Origin: Streptomyces bluensis
Lineage (GTDB): Bacteria > Actinomycetota > Actinomycetes > Streptomycetales > Streptomycetaceae
DNA length: 64,000 bases
Direction of reading: 5' to 3'
Assembly: GCF_014650715.1 (NCBI RefSeq)
Contig: NZ_BMVM01000001.1
Coordinates: forward strand, 930,001 to 994,000
Shown here: positions 42,971-52,588 of the stretch, piece by piece
Layout of the letters: the number at the start of each line of letters is the position of its first letter
Position numbering within the stretch: the first letter of the stretch is position 1
Position numbers and translations under genes: made by a program
The notes under the pieces: model-generated
Database searches by the model: none
Told to the model about the DNA's origin: nothing
Seen by the model: the letters and a program-made list of their open reading frames with translations, nothing else

Positions 42971-45538
42971 GTGCTCAAGGCGACGCTCCGGAGCTTCCTC
43001 GCGCACAAGGGCCGGCTGCTGCTGTCCGCGCTGGCCGTCCTGCTGTCCGTGGCCTTCGTCTCGGGCAGCCTGATCTTCTCGGACACGGTCGGCCGGACCT
43101 TCGACCGGCTGTTCGCCTCCACGTCGGCCGACGTGACCGTGACCCCCAAGGAGGACCTGGAGTCACAGATCCCGTCGGGTGCGACGCCGACGGTGCCCGC
43201 GTCGCTCGCACAGCGGATCGCCGAGATCGACGGCGTCGCGGACACCCATGTCGACGCCTCCGTGGAGAACATCACCGTCGTGGACCGCCACAACGAGTCG
43301 GTCGGGCCGACGACGGGCGCCCCCACCATCGCCACCAACTGGTACGTCACCGATCGCAGCCCGGTGAAGCTGACCTCGGGACACGCGCCCGAGGGGGGCG
43401 GTCAGGCGCTCCTCGACGCGGACACCGCGCAGAAGAAGAACGTGAGGATCGGCGACACCCTGACGGTGCTCGCCCAGCCGGGCTCCTTCAAGGTGAAGGT
43501 CGTCGGGATCGCCACCTTCACCACCACCAACCCCGGCGCCGCCCTGGTGTTCCTCGACACCCCGACGGCGCAGACCGAGCTGCTCGGTTCGCCCGACGCC
43601 GCCACCGGGATCTCGGTGACCGCCGCGCCCGGGGTCAGCGACACGGTGGTCAAGCAGCGCATCGCCGCCGAGCTCGGGCGCACCACGTACCAGTACCAGA
43701 CCGCCGACGAGCAGGCCGAGTCGTCCGCGGCCTCCCTCGGCGGCTTCCTCGACGTCATCAAGTACGTCATGCTCGGCTTCGCCGGGATCGCCGTGCTCGT
43801 CGGCGTCTTCCTGATCGTCAACACCTTCTCGATGCTGATCGCCCAGCGCACCCGCGAACTGGGCCTGTTGCGGGCGCTCGGCGCCGACCGGCGGCAGGTG
43901 CGCCGGTCCGTGCTCACCGAGGCGACGCTGCTCGGCCTGGTCGGCTCGACGCTGGGGCTCGCCGCGGGCATCGGGCTGGCCTTCGGGCTGATCGGGCTCA
44001 TGGGCGCCCTCGGCATGAACCTCAAGTCCACGGAGATCGTGATCGGCTGGGCCACTCCCGTCTCGGCGTATGCCGTGGGCGTCGGCGTCACCTTCGTCGC
44101 GGCGTACCTCCCGGCGCGGCGCGCGGCGGGCGTCTCGCCGATGGCCGCGCTCGCGGACGCCGAGATCGCCGGTGTGGGACGGCCCCTCAAGCTGCGCGCG
44201 GTGGTCGGTTCGGTCGTCGGCGCGGCCGGTGCCGCCGCGCTCGTGGGGTGCGCCGTCGCCACCCGGACCGCGTCGGCGGCCTCGCTGCTGGGCCTCGGGG
44301 TGGTCCTGACGCTCGTCGCGGCCGTGACCGCGGGCCCGCTGCTGGTGCGGCCGGTGATCCGGGTACTGGGCGCGGGCTTCCCCGCGCTGTTCGGCTCCAT
44401 CGGGCGGATGAGCCGGCGCAACGCCCTGCGCAACCCGCGGCGTACGGGCGCCACCGCGGCCGCGCTGATGGTGGGGCTCGCGCTGGTCGGCGGGATGTCC
44501 GTGGCCAGTGCCTCCATGACCGAGTCGTTCGACGACCAGATCGACAGAACCCTGGGCGCCGACTTCATCGTCCAGAACCAGAACTTCCAGCCGTTCCCGC
44601 GGGAGGTCACCGACAGGATCCGCGCCACGGACGGCGCCGGACTGGTCGTGCGGCAGCGGTTCTCACCGGTCGCGGTACGGACGCCGGACGGCGAGCGGAT
44701 CGAGACCACGGCCGCCGCCTACGACCCCCGGCTCGACGAGGTCGCCCACATCACGTACGCCGAGGGCGACACCGCCGCCGCGCTCGCGGACGGCTCCCTC
44801 GCCGTGGACAGGAAGTTCGCCAAGGACCACGGCGTGAGGATCGGCAGCACCGTCCCGGTGGAGTTCCCGGGCGGCCGGAAGGCGGACCTGAAGGTGGCCG
44901 CCCTCACCGACCAGGGCACCGGCGACGGCTTCGGAACGCAGGGCGGGCTGTACTTCGGCTTCGGGACCATCGAGACGTACGTGCCGGGCGGGCAGGACTC
45001 GGCGCTCTACGTGAACGCCGCCCCCGGAACCACCGCCGACCAGCTCCGCTCCCGGCTGGAGAAGACCCTCGACCCGTATCCCCAGGTGCAGGTCCGCGAC
45101 CAGGCCGACTACAAGAAGCTGGTCCGCGACCAGATCGCGGTGCTGCTCTACCTGGTGTACGCGCTGCTCGGCCTCGCGATCGTCATCGCGGTGCTCGGGG
45201 TGGTCAACACCCTCGCCCTGTCGGTGGTCGAGCGCACCCGCGAGATCGGACTGCTGCGCGCGATCGGGCTCGCCCGGCGGCAGCTGCGGCGGATGATCCG
45301 GCTGGAGTCGGTGGTGATCGCCGTGTTCGGCGCGGTCCTCGGGCTGGCGCTGGGGCTGGTCTGGGGCGTGTGCACCCAGCAGGTGCTGGCGTTGCAGGGC
45401 ATGAAGGCGCTGGCGATCCCCTGGGGCACGGTCGTCGCGGTCGTCGTAGGGTCGGCCGTGGTGGGCATCGTGGCGGCGCTGCTGCCCGCGCTGCGCGCCT
45501 CCCGGATGAACGTACTGGCGGCCATCGCGCACGAGTGA
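42971..45538 (+). CDS. FtsX-like ABC permease, duplicated
   Basis: An 855-residue membrane protein with two FtsX/MacB-type halves. Each has a periplasm-side (external) domain and three membrane helices. The first pass is near residue 20 (LLLSALAVLLSVAFVSGSL). FtsX cores with FLIVNTFSMLIAQRTRELGLLRALGA and LGVVNTLALSVVERTREIGLLRAIGL occur in the middle and near the end. With the preceding ATPase it forms an exporter or mechanotransmission complex whose substrate is unknown. GTG start, 4 bases after the ATPase stop. Confidence 0.92.
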   Translation: MLKATLRSFLAHKGRLLLSALAVLLSVAFVSGSLIFSDTVGRTFDRLFASTSADVTVTPKEDLESQIPSGATPTVPASLAQRIAEIDGVADTHVDASVENITVVDRHNESVGPTTGAPTIATNWYVTDRSPVKLTSGHAPEGGGQALLDADTAQKKNVRIGDTLTVLAQPGSFKVKVVGIATFTTTNPGAALVFLDTPTAQTELLGSPDAATGISVTAAPGVSDTVVKQRIAAELGRTTYQYQTADEQAESSAASLGGFLDVIKYVMLGFAGIAVLVGVFLIVNTFSMLIAQRTRELGLLRALGADRRQVRRSVLTEATLLGLVGSTLGLAAGIGLAFGLIGLMGALGMNLKSTEIVIGWATPVSAYAVGVGVTFVAAYLPARRAAGVSPMAALADAEIAGVGRPLKLRAVVGSVVGAAGAAALVGCAVATRTASAASLLGLGVVLTLVAAVTAGPLLVRPVIRVLGAGFPALFGSIGRMSRRNALRNPRRTGATAAALMVGLALVGGMSVASASMTESFDDQIDRTLGADFIVQNQNFQPFPREVTDRIRATDGAGLVVRQRFSPVAVRTPDGERIETTAAAYDPRLDEVAHITYAEGDTAAALADGSLAVDRKFAKDHGVRIGSTVPVEFPGGRKADLKVAALTDQGTGDGFGTQGGLYFGFGTIETYVPGGQDSALYVNAAPGTTADQLRSRLEKTLDPYPQVQVRDQADYKKLVRDQIAVLLYLVYALLGLAIVIAVLGVVNTLALSVVERTREIGLLRAIGLARRQLRRMIRLESVVIAVFGAVLGLALGLVWGVCTQQVLALQGMKALAIPWGTVVAVVVGSAVVGIVAALLPALRASRMNVLAAIAHE

Positions 45539-45584
45539 TGTACTCGCCAGGCGCACTCAAGTCCCTTGAGGATGAGGAGAGTTC

Positions 45585-46466
45585 ATGCCACGGCCGTTCC
45601 GCTTCGGGGTCAACCTGCTGCAATCCACGACCGCCGGGGAGTGGCGCGCGAAGTGCCGCCGGGCCGAGGAGCTCGGGTACGACGTGATCCTGGTCCCCGA
45701 CCACCTCGGCATGCCGGCCCCGTTCCCCGCCCTGGTCGCGGCGGCCGAGGCGACCGATCGGCCGCGCCTCGGCACGTTCGTGCTCAACGCGGGGTTCTGG
45801 AACCCGGCGCTGCTGGCCCGCGAGGTGGCCACCACGGACGCGTTGACGGACGGCCGGCTCGAACTCGGGCTCGGCACCGGTTACGTGGAGGCGGAGCATG
45901 TGAGCGCCGGCCTTCCGTGGGGTTCGCCGGGCGAGCGCGTCGACCATCTGCGGCACACGATCGAGGAACTGGACCGGCTCCTCGGCTCGGACGAGTTCCA
46001 GCCCCGGCCCGTACAGCAGCCCGGTGTGCCGCTCCTGGTCGGCGCCAACGGCGACCGGATGCTGCGGCTCACCGCCGAGCACGCGGACATCGCGGCGTTC
46101 ACGGGCGCCCGGACGCTGCCCGGCGGCATGCTGCAGCCGATCACGGCCGAGGAACTCGACGAGCGCGTCGCCCGGTACGAGGAGCTGGCCGCCGGCCGGA
46201 AGGAACCGGCCGAGCTCAATCTGCTCCTCCAGGTGGTCGTCGTCACGGACGACCGGAGCGCGGCCGTCCAGGAGTGGCTGCCCCGCATCCCGCACCTCAG
46301 CGAGGAGCAGGTCCTTCAGCTGCCGATCGTGCTGGTGGGGACGCTGAAGGAGATCGTCGACCAGGTGCGTGCGCAGCGCGAGCGGTACGGGATCTCGTAT
46401 CTGACGGTGCTGGAGCCGAACATGGAGGTGTTCGCGCCCGTCATCGACGCCCTGCGCGGCGAGTGA
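45585..46466 (+). CDS. LLM-class F420-dependent oxidoreductase
   Basis: A 293-residue flavin/F420 luciferase-like TIM barrel. PFRFGVNLLQSTTAGEWRAK, EELGYDVILVPDHLG, GTFVLNAGFWNPALLAREVATTD and LELGLGTGYVEAEH follow the F420 subgroup. Reaction and substrate are unknown. GAGGAGAG precedes the ATG. It stands alone between the exporter operon and a GNAT gene. Confidence 0.88.
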   Translation: MPRPFRFGVNLLQSTTAGEWRAKCRRAEELGYDVILVPDHLGMPAPFPALVAAAEATDRPRLGTFVLNAGFWNPALLAREVATTDALTDGRLELGLGTGYVEAEHVSAGLPWGSPGERVDHLRHTIEELDRLLGSDEFQPRPVQQPGVPLLVGANGDRMLRLTAEHADIAAFTGARTLPGGMLQPITAEELDERVARYEELAAGRKEPAELNLLLQVVVVTDDRSAAVQEWLPRIPHLSEEQVLQLPIVLVGTLKEIVDQVRAQRERYGISYLTVLEPNMEVFAPVIDALRGE

Positions 46467-46543
46467 GGCCCCGCTCTGCCGCGGGCGGTGTCCGGATCCT
46501 GGAATTCCGGGTGCGGTGCGGCACGGGCTGATGGGATCACCGC

Positions 46544-46978
46544 ATGACCGACCTGCGCATACGGGCCGCCGCGCCCGACGACCTCGACACCGTGCTGGCC
46601 TTCTGGAAGGTGGCCGCGGAGGGCACGAGCATCAGCGACGACCGGGAGGGCGTGGAGCGGCTTCTCGCCCGCGATCCCGAGGCGCTCGTCCTCGCCGAGA
46701 CGGACGGCGAGCTGGTGGGCACGGTGATCGCGGGCTTCGACGGCTGGCGCTGCCATCTGTACCGGCTCGCGGTGCACCCGGACCGCCGCCGCCTGGGCAT
46801 CGGCTCGGCACTGCTGGCCGCCGCGGAGGAGCGGTTCGTACGGCTCGGCGGGCGGCGCGGGGACGCGATGGTGCTCCAGCGGAACGAAACCGCGCATCAT
46901 GCGTGGCGTGCCGCGGGGTACGCGCCCGAGGAGAAGTGGCGGCGGTGGGTGAAGCCGCTCGGCAACGAAACAGCGTGA
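46544..46978 (+). CDS. GNAT-family N-acetyltransferase
   Basis: A 144-residue acetyltransferase. LRIRAAAPDDLDTVLAFWK, LVLAETDGELVGTVIAGFDG, LYRLAVHPDRRRLGIGSALLAAAEE (acetyl-CoA binding motif A, R-R-x-G-I-G) and a C-terminal HHAWRAAGYAPE. The substrate is not predictable. It is a single gene, and the start is placed at the first ATG with the canonical N terminus. Confidence 0.88.
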   Translation: MTDLRIRAAAPDDLDTVLAFWKVAAEGTSISDDREGVERLLARDPEALVLAETDGELVGTVIAGFDGWRCHLYRLAVHPDRRRLGIGSALLAAAEERFVRLGGRRGDAMVLQRNETAHHAWRAAGYAPEEKWRRWVKPLGNETA

Positions 46979-47195
46979 CGCCGCCGATACGGCCTGACAC
47001 GGCCTGAGGCGGACTGACCGGAGCGAGTGACTTTGCCCGTCCTTTTACCATGGGTGAACCACCCCAATCCGTACCGAAAGGTTGTGAGCGTCCTCTCATG
47101 GGCGAGCCTCCCAGTACTCGGCCCTCCGGTCCGCACGGCCCGCGACGTCGCGCGAACGGCTCTCCCCTGCCTGATCACATGACGGGGGCGAACCG

Positions 47196-48563
47196 ATGAC
47201 CGAGGTGCTCCTCCTCCTGGTGGCGGTGCTGCTGTGCCTCGTCTGCGGCGCCTTCGTCGCCGCCGAGTTCTCGCTGACCACGGTCGAACGCAGTGAGCTG
47301 GAGCGAGCCGCAGAGCGGGGCGTGCGGGGCGCGCAGGGCGCCCTCAAGGCCGTACGGAACCTGACGTTCCAGCTCTCCGGGGCCCAGCTCGGCATCACCG
47401 TCACCAACCTGGTGGTCGGCATGCTCGCCGAGCCGTCCATCGCCCGGCTGATCGCGGGGCCCCTTGAGTTCCTGGGCGTGCCGAGCTCCGCGTCGGGCAC
47501 GGTCGCGCTGGTCATCGGCACGGGCCTGTCGACCGTCTTCCTGATGGTGGTGGGCGAGCTGGTGCCCAAGAACTGGGCGATCTCGTCGCCACTCGCCGTG
47601 GCGAGGCACGTGGCGAACCCGCAGCGCTGGTTCAGTGCCGCGTTCCGCCCCTTCATCACGCACCTCAACAACACGGCGAACCGTCTTGTGCGCCGCCTCG
47701 GCATCGAGCCCGCCGAGGAGCTGGCCTCGGCGCGCGGCCCCCAGGAACTGGCCGCTCTCGCCCGGCACTCCGCCCGGGAGGGCGCCCTGGAGGCGGACAC
47801 CGCGGAGTTGTTCGTGCGCACGCTGAACCTCGCCGACCTGACCGCGGAGAACGTGATGACCCCGCGCGTCCAGGTCATCGCCCTGGACGCCCAGGCGACC
47901 TGCGAGGACGTGGCCAACGCGACCCGGGCCACCGGCCTGTCCCGCTTCCCGGTCTACCGCGACAGCCTCGACTCGGTCGTCGGCACGGTCCACATCAAGG
48001 ACTGTCTGGCCGTGCCCGCCGAGCGCCGTCTCCACGTCTTCGTGGGCGAGCTGCTGCGCGAGCCGCTGTTCGTTCCGGAGACGCTCACCGTGGACCGGCT
48101 CCTGGACCGGCTGGGCGGCAAGCGCACGATGGCGGTCGTCATCGACGAGTACGGCGGCACCGCCGGCGTCGTCACCCTGGAGGACATCGTCGAGGAGGTC
48201 GTCGGCGAGGTCCGCGACGAGCACGACCCGCACGAATCGCCCGACCTGGCATCGGCGGGCACCGACGTCGACGGCCGCGCGCTGTACTCGGCCGACGGCT
48301 CGGCGCGTACCGACCAGCTCGTGCGCGTGGGGCTGCGGGTGCCGGGCGGGCCGTACGAGACGCTCGCGGGTCTCGTCGCGACCGAACTGGGCCGCATACC
48401 GGCTGTCGGCGACACCGTCGAGGTCGCCGGGTGGCGGCTCGACGTGGTGGACGCCTCGGGGCACCGGGCCGCTCGGGTACTGATGCACGAGCCGCTCCTG
48501 ACCGAAGACCCCGGCGACCCCGACGACCCCGGCGGTCTCGCCGACGAGGAGGCGCAGCGATGA
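47196..48563 (+). CDS. CNNM/CorC-family transporter-like protein (hemolysin C type)
   Basis: A 455-residue membrane protein. An N-terminal DUF21/CNNM region of about 190 residues has three or four helices (LLLLVAVLLCLVCGAFVAAEF, LGITVTNLVVGMLAEPSIA, TVFLMVVGELVPKNWA). Two CBS domains follow (VMTPRVQVIALDAQATCEDV, RTMAVVIDEYGGTAGVVTLEDIVEEVVG), then a CorC_HlyC domain. These proteins are linked to Mg2+ or Co2+ homeostasis. The stop overlaps the next gene's ATG (ATGA), so the two paralogues are co-translated. Confidence 0.9.
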   Translation: MTEVLLLLVAVLLCLVCGAFVAAEFSLTTVERSELERAAERGVRGAQGALKAVRNLTFQLSGAQLGITVTNLVVGMLAEPSIARLIAGPLEFLGVPSSASGTVALVIGTGLSTVFLMVVGELVPKNWAISSPLAVARHVANPQRWFSAAFRPFITHLNNTANRLVRRLGIEPAEELASARGPQELAALARHSAREGALEADTAELFVRTLNLADLTAENVMTPRVQVIALDAQATCEDVANATRATGLSRFPVYRDSLDSVVGTVHIKDCLAVPAERRLHVFVGELLREPLFVPETLTVDRLLDRLGGKRTMAVVIDEYGGTAGVVTLEDIVEEVVGEVRDEHDPHESPDLASAGTDVDGRALYSADGSARTDQLVRVGLRVPGGPYETLAGLVATELGRIPAVGDTVEVAGWRLDVVDASGHRAARVLMHEPLLTEDPGDPDDPGGLADEEAQR

Positions 48564-49576
48564 CCGCCGTGCAGGTGCTGATCGGTCTCGCGACGCTGGT
48601 CGTCAACGCCTTCTTCGTCGGCGCCGAGTTCGCGCTCATCTCCGTGCGCCGCAGCCAGGTCGAACCGCATGCCGACGAAGGCGACCGGCGGGCCCGCAGC
48701 GTGCTGTGGGGTCTGCAGCACGTGTCGGCGCTGATGGCGGCCGCACAGCTCGGCATCACCCTGTGCACGTTGGTCCTGGGTGTGGTGGCGGAGCCCGCGA
48801 TCGCGCATCTGCTGGAGCCGGTGTTCCACGCGGTCGGCGTCTCGCCGGGTGCCGGGCACGCGGTGTCGTTCGTGATCGCGCTGACCCTGGCCACGTATCT
48901 GCACATGCTGCTCGGCGAGATGGTGCCGAAGAACGTCGCGCTCGCGGAACCGGTGCGCAGCGCGCTGCTGCTGGGGCCGCCGCTGGTGGCGCTGGCGCGG
49001 GCGCTGCGTCCGGTGATCTTCACGGTCAACGCCTTCGCGAACGCGCTGCTGAAGCTGCTGCGGATCGAGACGAAGGACGAGGTGACCGCGACCTTCTCGG
49101 ACGCCGAGCTCGCCCGTCTCGTCCAGGACTCAAGTGAGGCGGGACTCATCGACGACCGCGCGCAGGAGCGGCTGCACGACGCGCTGGAACTCGGCCGCAC
49201 GGCCGTCCGGGACGTCGCCCTGCCACTGGAACGCGTCGTCTACGCGCGCGTGGGGGTCTGCCCCGAGGAGCTGGAGCGACTCTCCGCCGAGACCGGCTTC
49301 TCCCGGTTCCCCGTGGTGGACGAGGGGCGCCGCATCGTCGGCTACCTGCATGTGAAGGACGCGCTGGACGCGGCGCCGCGTGACGTGCCCTTCCCGGTGA
49401 AGGACATGCGGCAGATCGCCCGGGTCCGGGAGACGGCACCGCTCGACGACGTACTGACCGCGATGCGGCGCAGCCGTACGCACCTGGCGGCCGTGCTGGG
49501 CTCGGACGGACGGCTCGCGGGGCTGGTGACCATGGAGGACGTGCTGCGGGAGCTGTTCGGGCAGTCGGCCGTCTGA
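48560..49576 (+). CDS. second CNNM/CorC-family protein, without CorC_HlyC domain
   Basis: A 338-residue paralogue of the preceding gene. DUF21 region (LIGLATLVVNAFFVGAEFALISVRRSQ, LGITLCTLVLGVVAEPAIAH, LHMLLGEMVPKNVAL), then two CBS domains (GFSRFPVVDEGRRIVGYLHVKD, RTHLAAVLGSDGRLAGLVTMEDVLRELFG). It ends right after the second CBS, lacking the C-terminal CorC_HlyC domain. The ATG at 48560 is fixed by overlap with the upstream stop. The pair may form a heterodimer, which is an inference from coupling. Confidence 0.9.
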   Translation: MTAVQVLIGLATLVVNAFFVGAEFALISVRRSQVEPHADEGDRRARSVLWGLQHVSALMAAAQLGITLCTLVLGVVAEPAIAHLLEPVFHAVGVSPGAGHAVSFVIALTLATYLHMLLGEMVPKNVALAEPVRSALLLGPPLVALARALRPVIFTVNAFANALLKLLRIETKDEVTATFSDAELARLVQDSSEAGLIDDRAQERLHDALELGRTAVRDVALPLERVVYARVGVCPEELERLSAETGFSRFPVVDEGRRIVGYLHVKDALDAAPRDVPFPVKDMRQIARVRETAPLDDVLTAMRRSRTHLAAVLGSDGRLAGLVTMEDVLRELFGQSAV

Positions 49577-49643
49577 GTCCCGCGTCGGGCCACGAAGGCC
49601 GACCGACCACTGGGTATGTGCACGGGATATCATCTCTGTCGCC

Positions 49644-50453
49644 ATGCGGACGAACCCCCTGAACCCCACGAACCCAAAAAGTCCCCCTTACACCAGCCTT
49701 GTCGCGGTCGGCGACTCCTTCACCGAGGGCATGTCGGACCTGTTGCCCGACGGTTCCTACCGGGGCTGGGCGGACCTCCTCGCCGCGCGGATGGCCGCGC
49801 GGGCGCCCGGCTTCCGGTACGCCAATCTGGCGGTGCGCGGGAAACTCATCGGGCAGATCGTCGACGAGCAGGTGGACACGGCGGCCGCGATGCGGGCGGA
49901 CGTGGTCACGCTGGTCGGCGGCCTCAACGACACGTTGCGTCCCAAGTGCGACATGGGCCGGGTGCGGGGCCTCCTGGAGGAGGCGGTGGAACGCCTCGCC
50001 CCGTCCTGCGGGCAGCTCGTCCTGATGCGCAGCCCCGGCCGTCAGGGCCCGGTGCTGGAGCGGTTCCGGCCGCGGATGGAGGAGCTGTTCGCCTGTGTCG
50101 ACGAGCTGGCGGCCCGGCACGGCGCGCTGGTCGTCGACCTGTACGGGGCGCCTTCGCTGAGTGATCCCCGGCTGTGGGACGTGGACCGGCTGCACCTCAC
50201 GGCCGAGGGCCACCGACGGGTCGCCGAGGCGGTCTGGCAGGCCCTCGGCCACGAACCCGAGGACCCCGACTGGCGTACGCCGCCGCCGACCGCGGCACCG
50301 CCCGCGTGGGTCGCGCGGCGAGCAGCCGACGTCCGCTTCGCCCGGCAGCATCTGCTGCCCTGGGTCGGCCGCCGACTGACGGGACGCTCCTCGGGCGACG
50401 GGCGTCCGGCGAAGCGCCCCGAGTTGCTGCCGTACGAGGGTCCGGCGGCCTAG
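49644..50453 (+). CDS. SGNH/GDSL hydrolase, cytoplasmic
   Basis: A 269-residue esterase-like protein without a signal peptide. Block I VAVGDSFTEGMSD (Ser), GGLNDTLRP (Gly/Asn block III), VDRLHLTAEGHRRVAEAV (Asp, His). A Pro/Arg-rich extension of about 60 residues follows the fold. The substrate is unknown. ATG at 49644 follows a TATCAT-like box by about 10 bases and has no strong ribosome site, so it may be leaderless. Confidence 0.88.
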   Translation: MRTNPLNPTNPKSPPYTSLVAVGDSFTEGMSDLLPDGSYRGWADLLAARMAARAPGFRYANLAVRGKLIGQIVDEQVDTAAAMRADVVTLVGGLNDTLRPKCDMGRVRGLLEEAVERLAPSCGQLVLMRSPGRQGPVLERFRPRMEELFACVDELAARHGALVVDLYGAPSLSDPRLWDVDRLHLTAEGHRRVAEAVWQALGHEPEDPDWRTPPPTAAPPAWVARRAADVRFARQHLLPWVGRRLTGRSSGDGRPAKRPELLPYEGPAA

Positions 50454-50558
50454 GCGGCGCCGGGGCAGCCCGGGTGCGTTCCTGCTTCGTCAGCCCCGCG
50501 GGTTTTCTCGTAGCTTCCGCCGAAGAACCCCGGGGCGCCGGCCTGCACGAATCGCCAG

Positions 50559-50564
50559 TAGAAT
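50559..50564 (+). promoter_or_regulatory. -10 box of leaderless purB
   Basis: TAGAAT ends 8 bases before the GTG start of purB, placing transcription start at or within a base or two of the start codon. There is no Shine-Dalgarno sequence between them. Confidence 0.6.
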
Positions 50565-50572
50565 CACGACAC

Positions 50573-52015
50573 GTGACTTCTGCGCCAGCCAAGCCCCGCA
50601 TCCCCAACGTCCTCGCCGGACGGTACGCCTCCGCCGAGCTCGCCACGCTCTGGTCGCCCGAGCAGAAGGTGAGGCTGGAGCGGCAGCTCTGGCTGGCCGT
50701 GCTGCGGGCCCAGAAGGACCTGGGGATCGAGGTGCCGGACGCGGCGCTCACCGACTACGAGCGGGTGCTGGACCAGGTCGACCTGGCCTCGATCGCCGAG
50801 CGCGAGAAGGTCACCCGGCATGACGTGAAGGCGCGGATCGAGGAGTTCAACGACCTCGCCGGGCACGAGCACGTGCACAAGGGCATGACGTCCCGCGACC
50901 TCACCGAGAACGTCGAGCAACTGCAGATCCGGCTCTCTTTGGAGCTGATGCGCGACCGCACGGTGGCCGTGCTGGCGCGGCTCGGGAAGCTGGCGGGCGA
51001 GTACGGCGAACTGGTGATGGCCGGCCGCTCGCACAATGTGGCGGCGCAGGCCACCACCCTCGGCAAGCGCTTCGCGACCGCGGCCGACGAACTGCTCGTG
51101 GCGTACGGCCGGGTCGAGGAGCTGCTCGGCCGCTACCCGCTGCGCGGCATCAAGGGCCCGGTGGGTACGGCGCAGGACATGCTGGACCTGCTGGGCGGGG
51201 ACGCGTCGAAGCTGGCGGAGCTGGAGAACCGGATCGCCGGTCACCTGGGCTTCTCTCAGGCGTTCACCTCGGTCGGCCAGGTCTACCCGCGCTCGCTGGA
51301 CTACGAGGTCGTGACCGCGCTGGTGCAGCTGGCGGGCGCGCCGTCGTCGCTGGCCAAGACGATCCGGCTGATGGCCGGGCACGAGCTGGTGACCGAGGGC
51401 TTCAAGCCCGGCCAGGTCGGTTCGTCCGCCATGCCGCACAAGATGAACACCCGCTCCTGCGAGCGCGTCAACGGCCTCATGGTGATCCTGCGCGGTTACG
51501 CCTCGATGACCGGTGAGCTGGCCGGCGATCAGTGGAACGAGGGCGACGTGTCGTGCTCGGTGGTGCGCCGGGTCGCGCTGCCGGACGCCTTCTTCGCGCT
51601 GGACGGGCTGCTGGAGACGTTCCTGACGGTGCTCGACGAGTTCGGTGCGTTCCCGGCGGTCGTGGCGCGGGAGCTGGACCGCTACCTGCCGTTCCTCGCC
51701 ACGACCAAGGTGCTGATGGGTGCGGTGCGCGCGGGCGTGGGCCGCGAGCTCGCGCACGAGGCCATCAAGGAGAACGCCGTCGCCTCGGCCCTCGCGATGC
51801 GCGAGCGGGGCGCCGAGCGCAACGAGCTGCTCGACAAGCTGGCGGCGGACGAGCGCATCCCGCTGGACCGGACGCAGCTCGACGCGCTGATGGCCGACAA
51901 GCTGTCCTTCACGGGCGCCGCCGCCGACCAGGTCGCCGCGATCGTCGGCCGGATCGAGGAGATCGTGAAGCAGCGCCCCGAGGCCGCGGGCTACGCGCCG
52001 GGGGCGATCCTCTGA
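50573..52015 (+). CDS. purB: adenylosuccinate lyase
   Basis: A 480-residue fumarase-superfamily enzyme acting twice in purine synthesis (SAICAR to AICAR, adenylosuccinate to AMP). Signature loop GSSAMPHKMNTRSCERVNG, HEHVHKGMTSRDLTENVEQ, GRSHNVAAQATTLGKRFA and KGPVGTAQDML are present. The GTG at 50573 (VTSAPAKPRIPNVLAGRYAS) has no ribosome site but a -10 box just upstream. The end touches the next gene (mug). Confidence 0.95.
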   Translation: MTSAPAKPRIPNVLAGRYASAELATLWSPEQKVRLERQLWLAVLRAQKDLGIEVPDAALTDYERVLDQVDLASIAEREKVTRHDVKARIEEFNDLAGHEHVHKGMTSRDLTENVEQLQIRLSLELMRDRTVAVLARLGKLAGEYGELVMAGRSHNVAAQATTLGKRFATAADELLVAYGRVEELLGRYPLRGIKGPVGTAQDMLDLLGGDASKLAELENRIAGHLGFSQAFTSVGQVYPRSLDYEVVTALVQLAGAPSSLAKTIRLMAGHELVTEGFKPGQVGSSAMPHKMNTRSCERVNGLMVILRGYASMTGELAGDQWNEGDVSCSVVRRVALPDAFFALDGLLETFLTVLDEFGAFPAVVARELDRYLPFLATTKVLMGAVRAGVGRELAHEAIKENAVASALAMRERGAERNELLDKLAADERIPLDRTQLDALMADKLSFTGAAADQVAAIVGRIEEIVKQRPEAAGYAPGAIL

Positions 52016-52563
52016 CGCGGTTCACCGCCGCGGAGCTGGAGGCCGCCCGCGACCGTCTCGTACCGGACGTCGTCGCGGACGGTCTCCGTGTGCTGTTCTG
52101 CGGCATCAATCCGGGACTGATGACGGCCGCGACGGGCCATCACTTCGCCCGTCCCGGCAACCGCTTCTGGCCGGTGCTGCATCTGTCCGGCTTCACACCA
52201 CGGCTCATGAAGCCCTCCGAGCAGGGCCAGTTGCCGGCGTACGGGCTCGGGATCACGAACGTGGTGGCGCGGGCGACCGCCCGTGCCGACGAACTGACCG
52301 CCGAGGAGTACGCGGAGGGCGGACGCCTGCTCACCGCCAAGGTCGAGCGGCTGCGGCCACGCTGGCTGGCCGTGGTGGGGGTGACCGCGTACCGGGCGGC
52401 GTTCCATGACCGCAAGGCCTCGATCGGTCCGCAGGAGCGGCGGATCGGCGGCACGCGTGTGTGGGTGCTGCCCAATCCCAGTGGGCTGAACGCGCACTGG
52501 ACGGCGGCGACGATGGCGCAGGAGTTCGGGCGGTTGCGGGAGGCGGCGCTCGACAGGTCCTAG
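52012..52563 (+). CDS. mug: G/U mismatch-specific DNA glycosylase
   Basis: A 183-residue base-excision enzyme of the uracil-DNA glycosylase superfamily. LRVLFCGINPGLMTAATGHHFARPGNRFWPVL carries the GINPG active-site motif with Asn, and VWVLPNPSGLNAHW is the second motif. It removes uracil or ethenocytosine opposite G. No ATG, GTG or TTG gives the full domain. A CTG at 52012 overlapping the purB stop (CTCTGA) is the only in-frame position that restores the family N terminus (TRFTAAELEAARDRLVPD), so a CTG start with translational coupling is proposed. Confidence 0.85.
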   Translation: MTRFTAAELEAARDRLVPDVVADGLRVLFCGINPGLMTAATGHHFARPGNRFWPVLHLSGFTPRLMKPSEQGQLPAYGLGITNVVARATARADELTAEEYAEGGRLLTAKVERLRPRWLAVVGVTAYRAAFHDRKASIGPQERRIGGTRVWVLPNPSGLNAHWTAATMAQEFGRLREAALDRS

Positions 52564-52588
52564 CGGGCCCTCGCTGGGTTGTCCGGGG

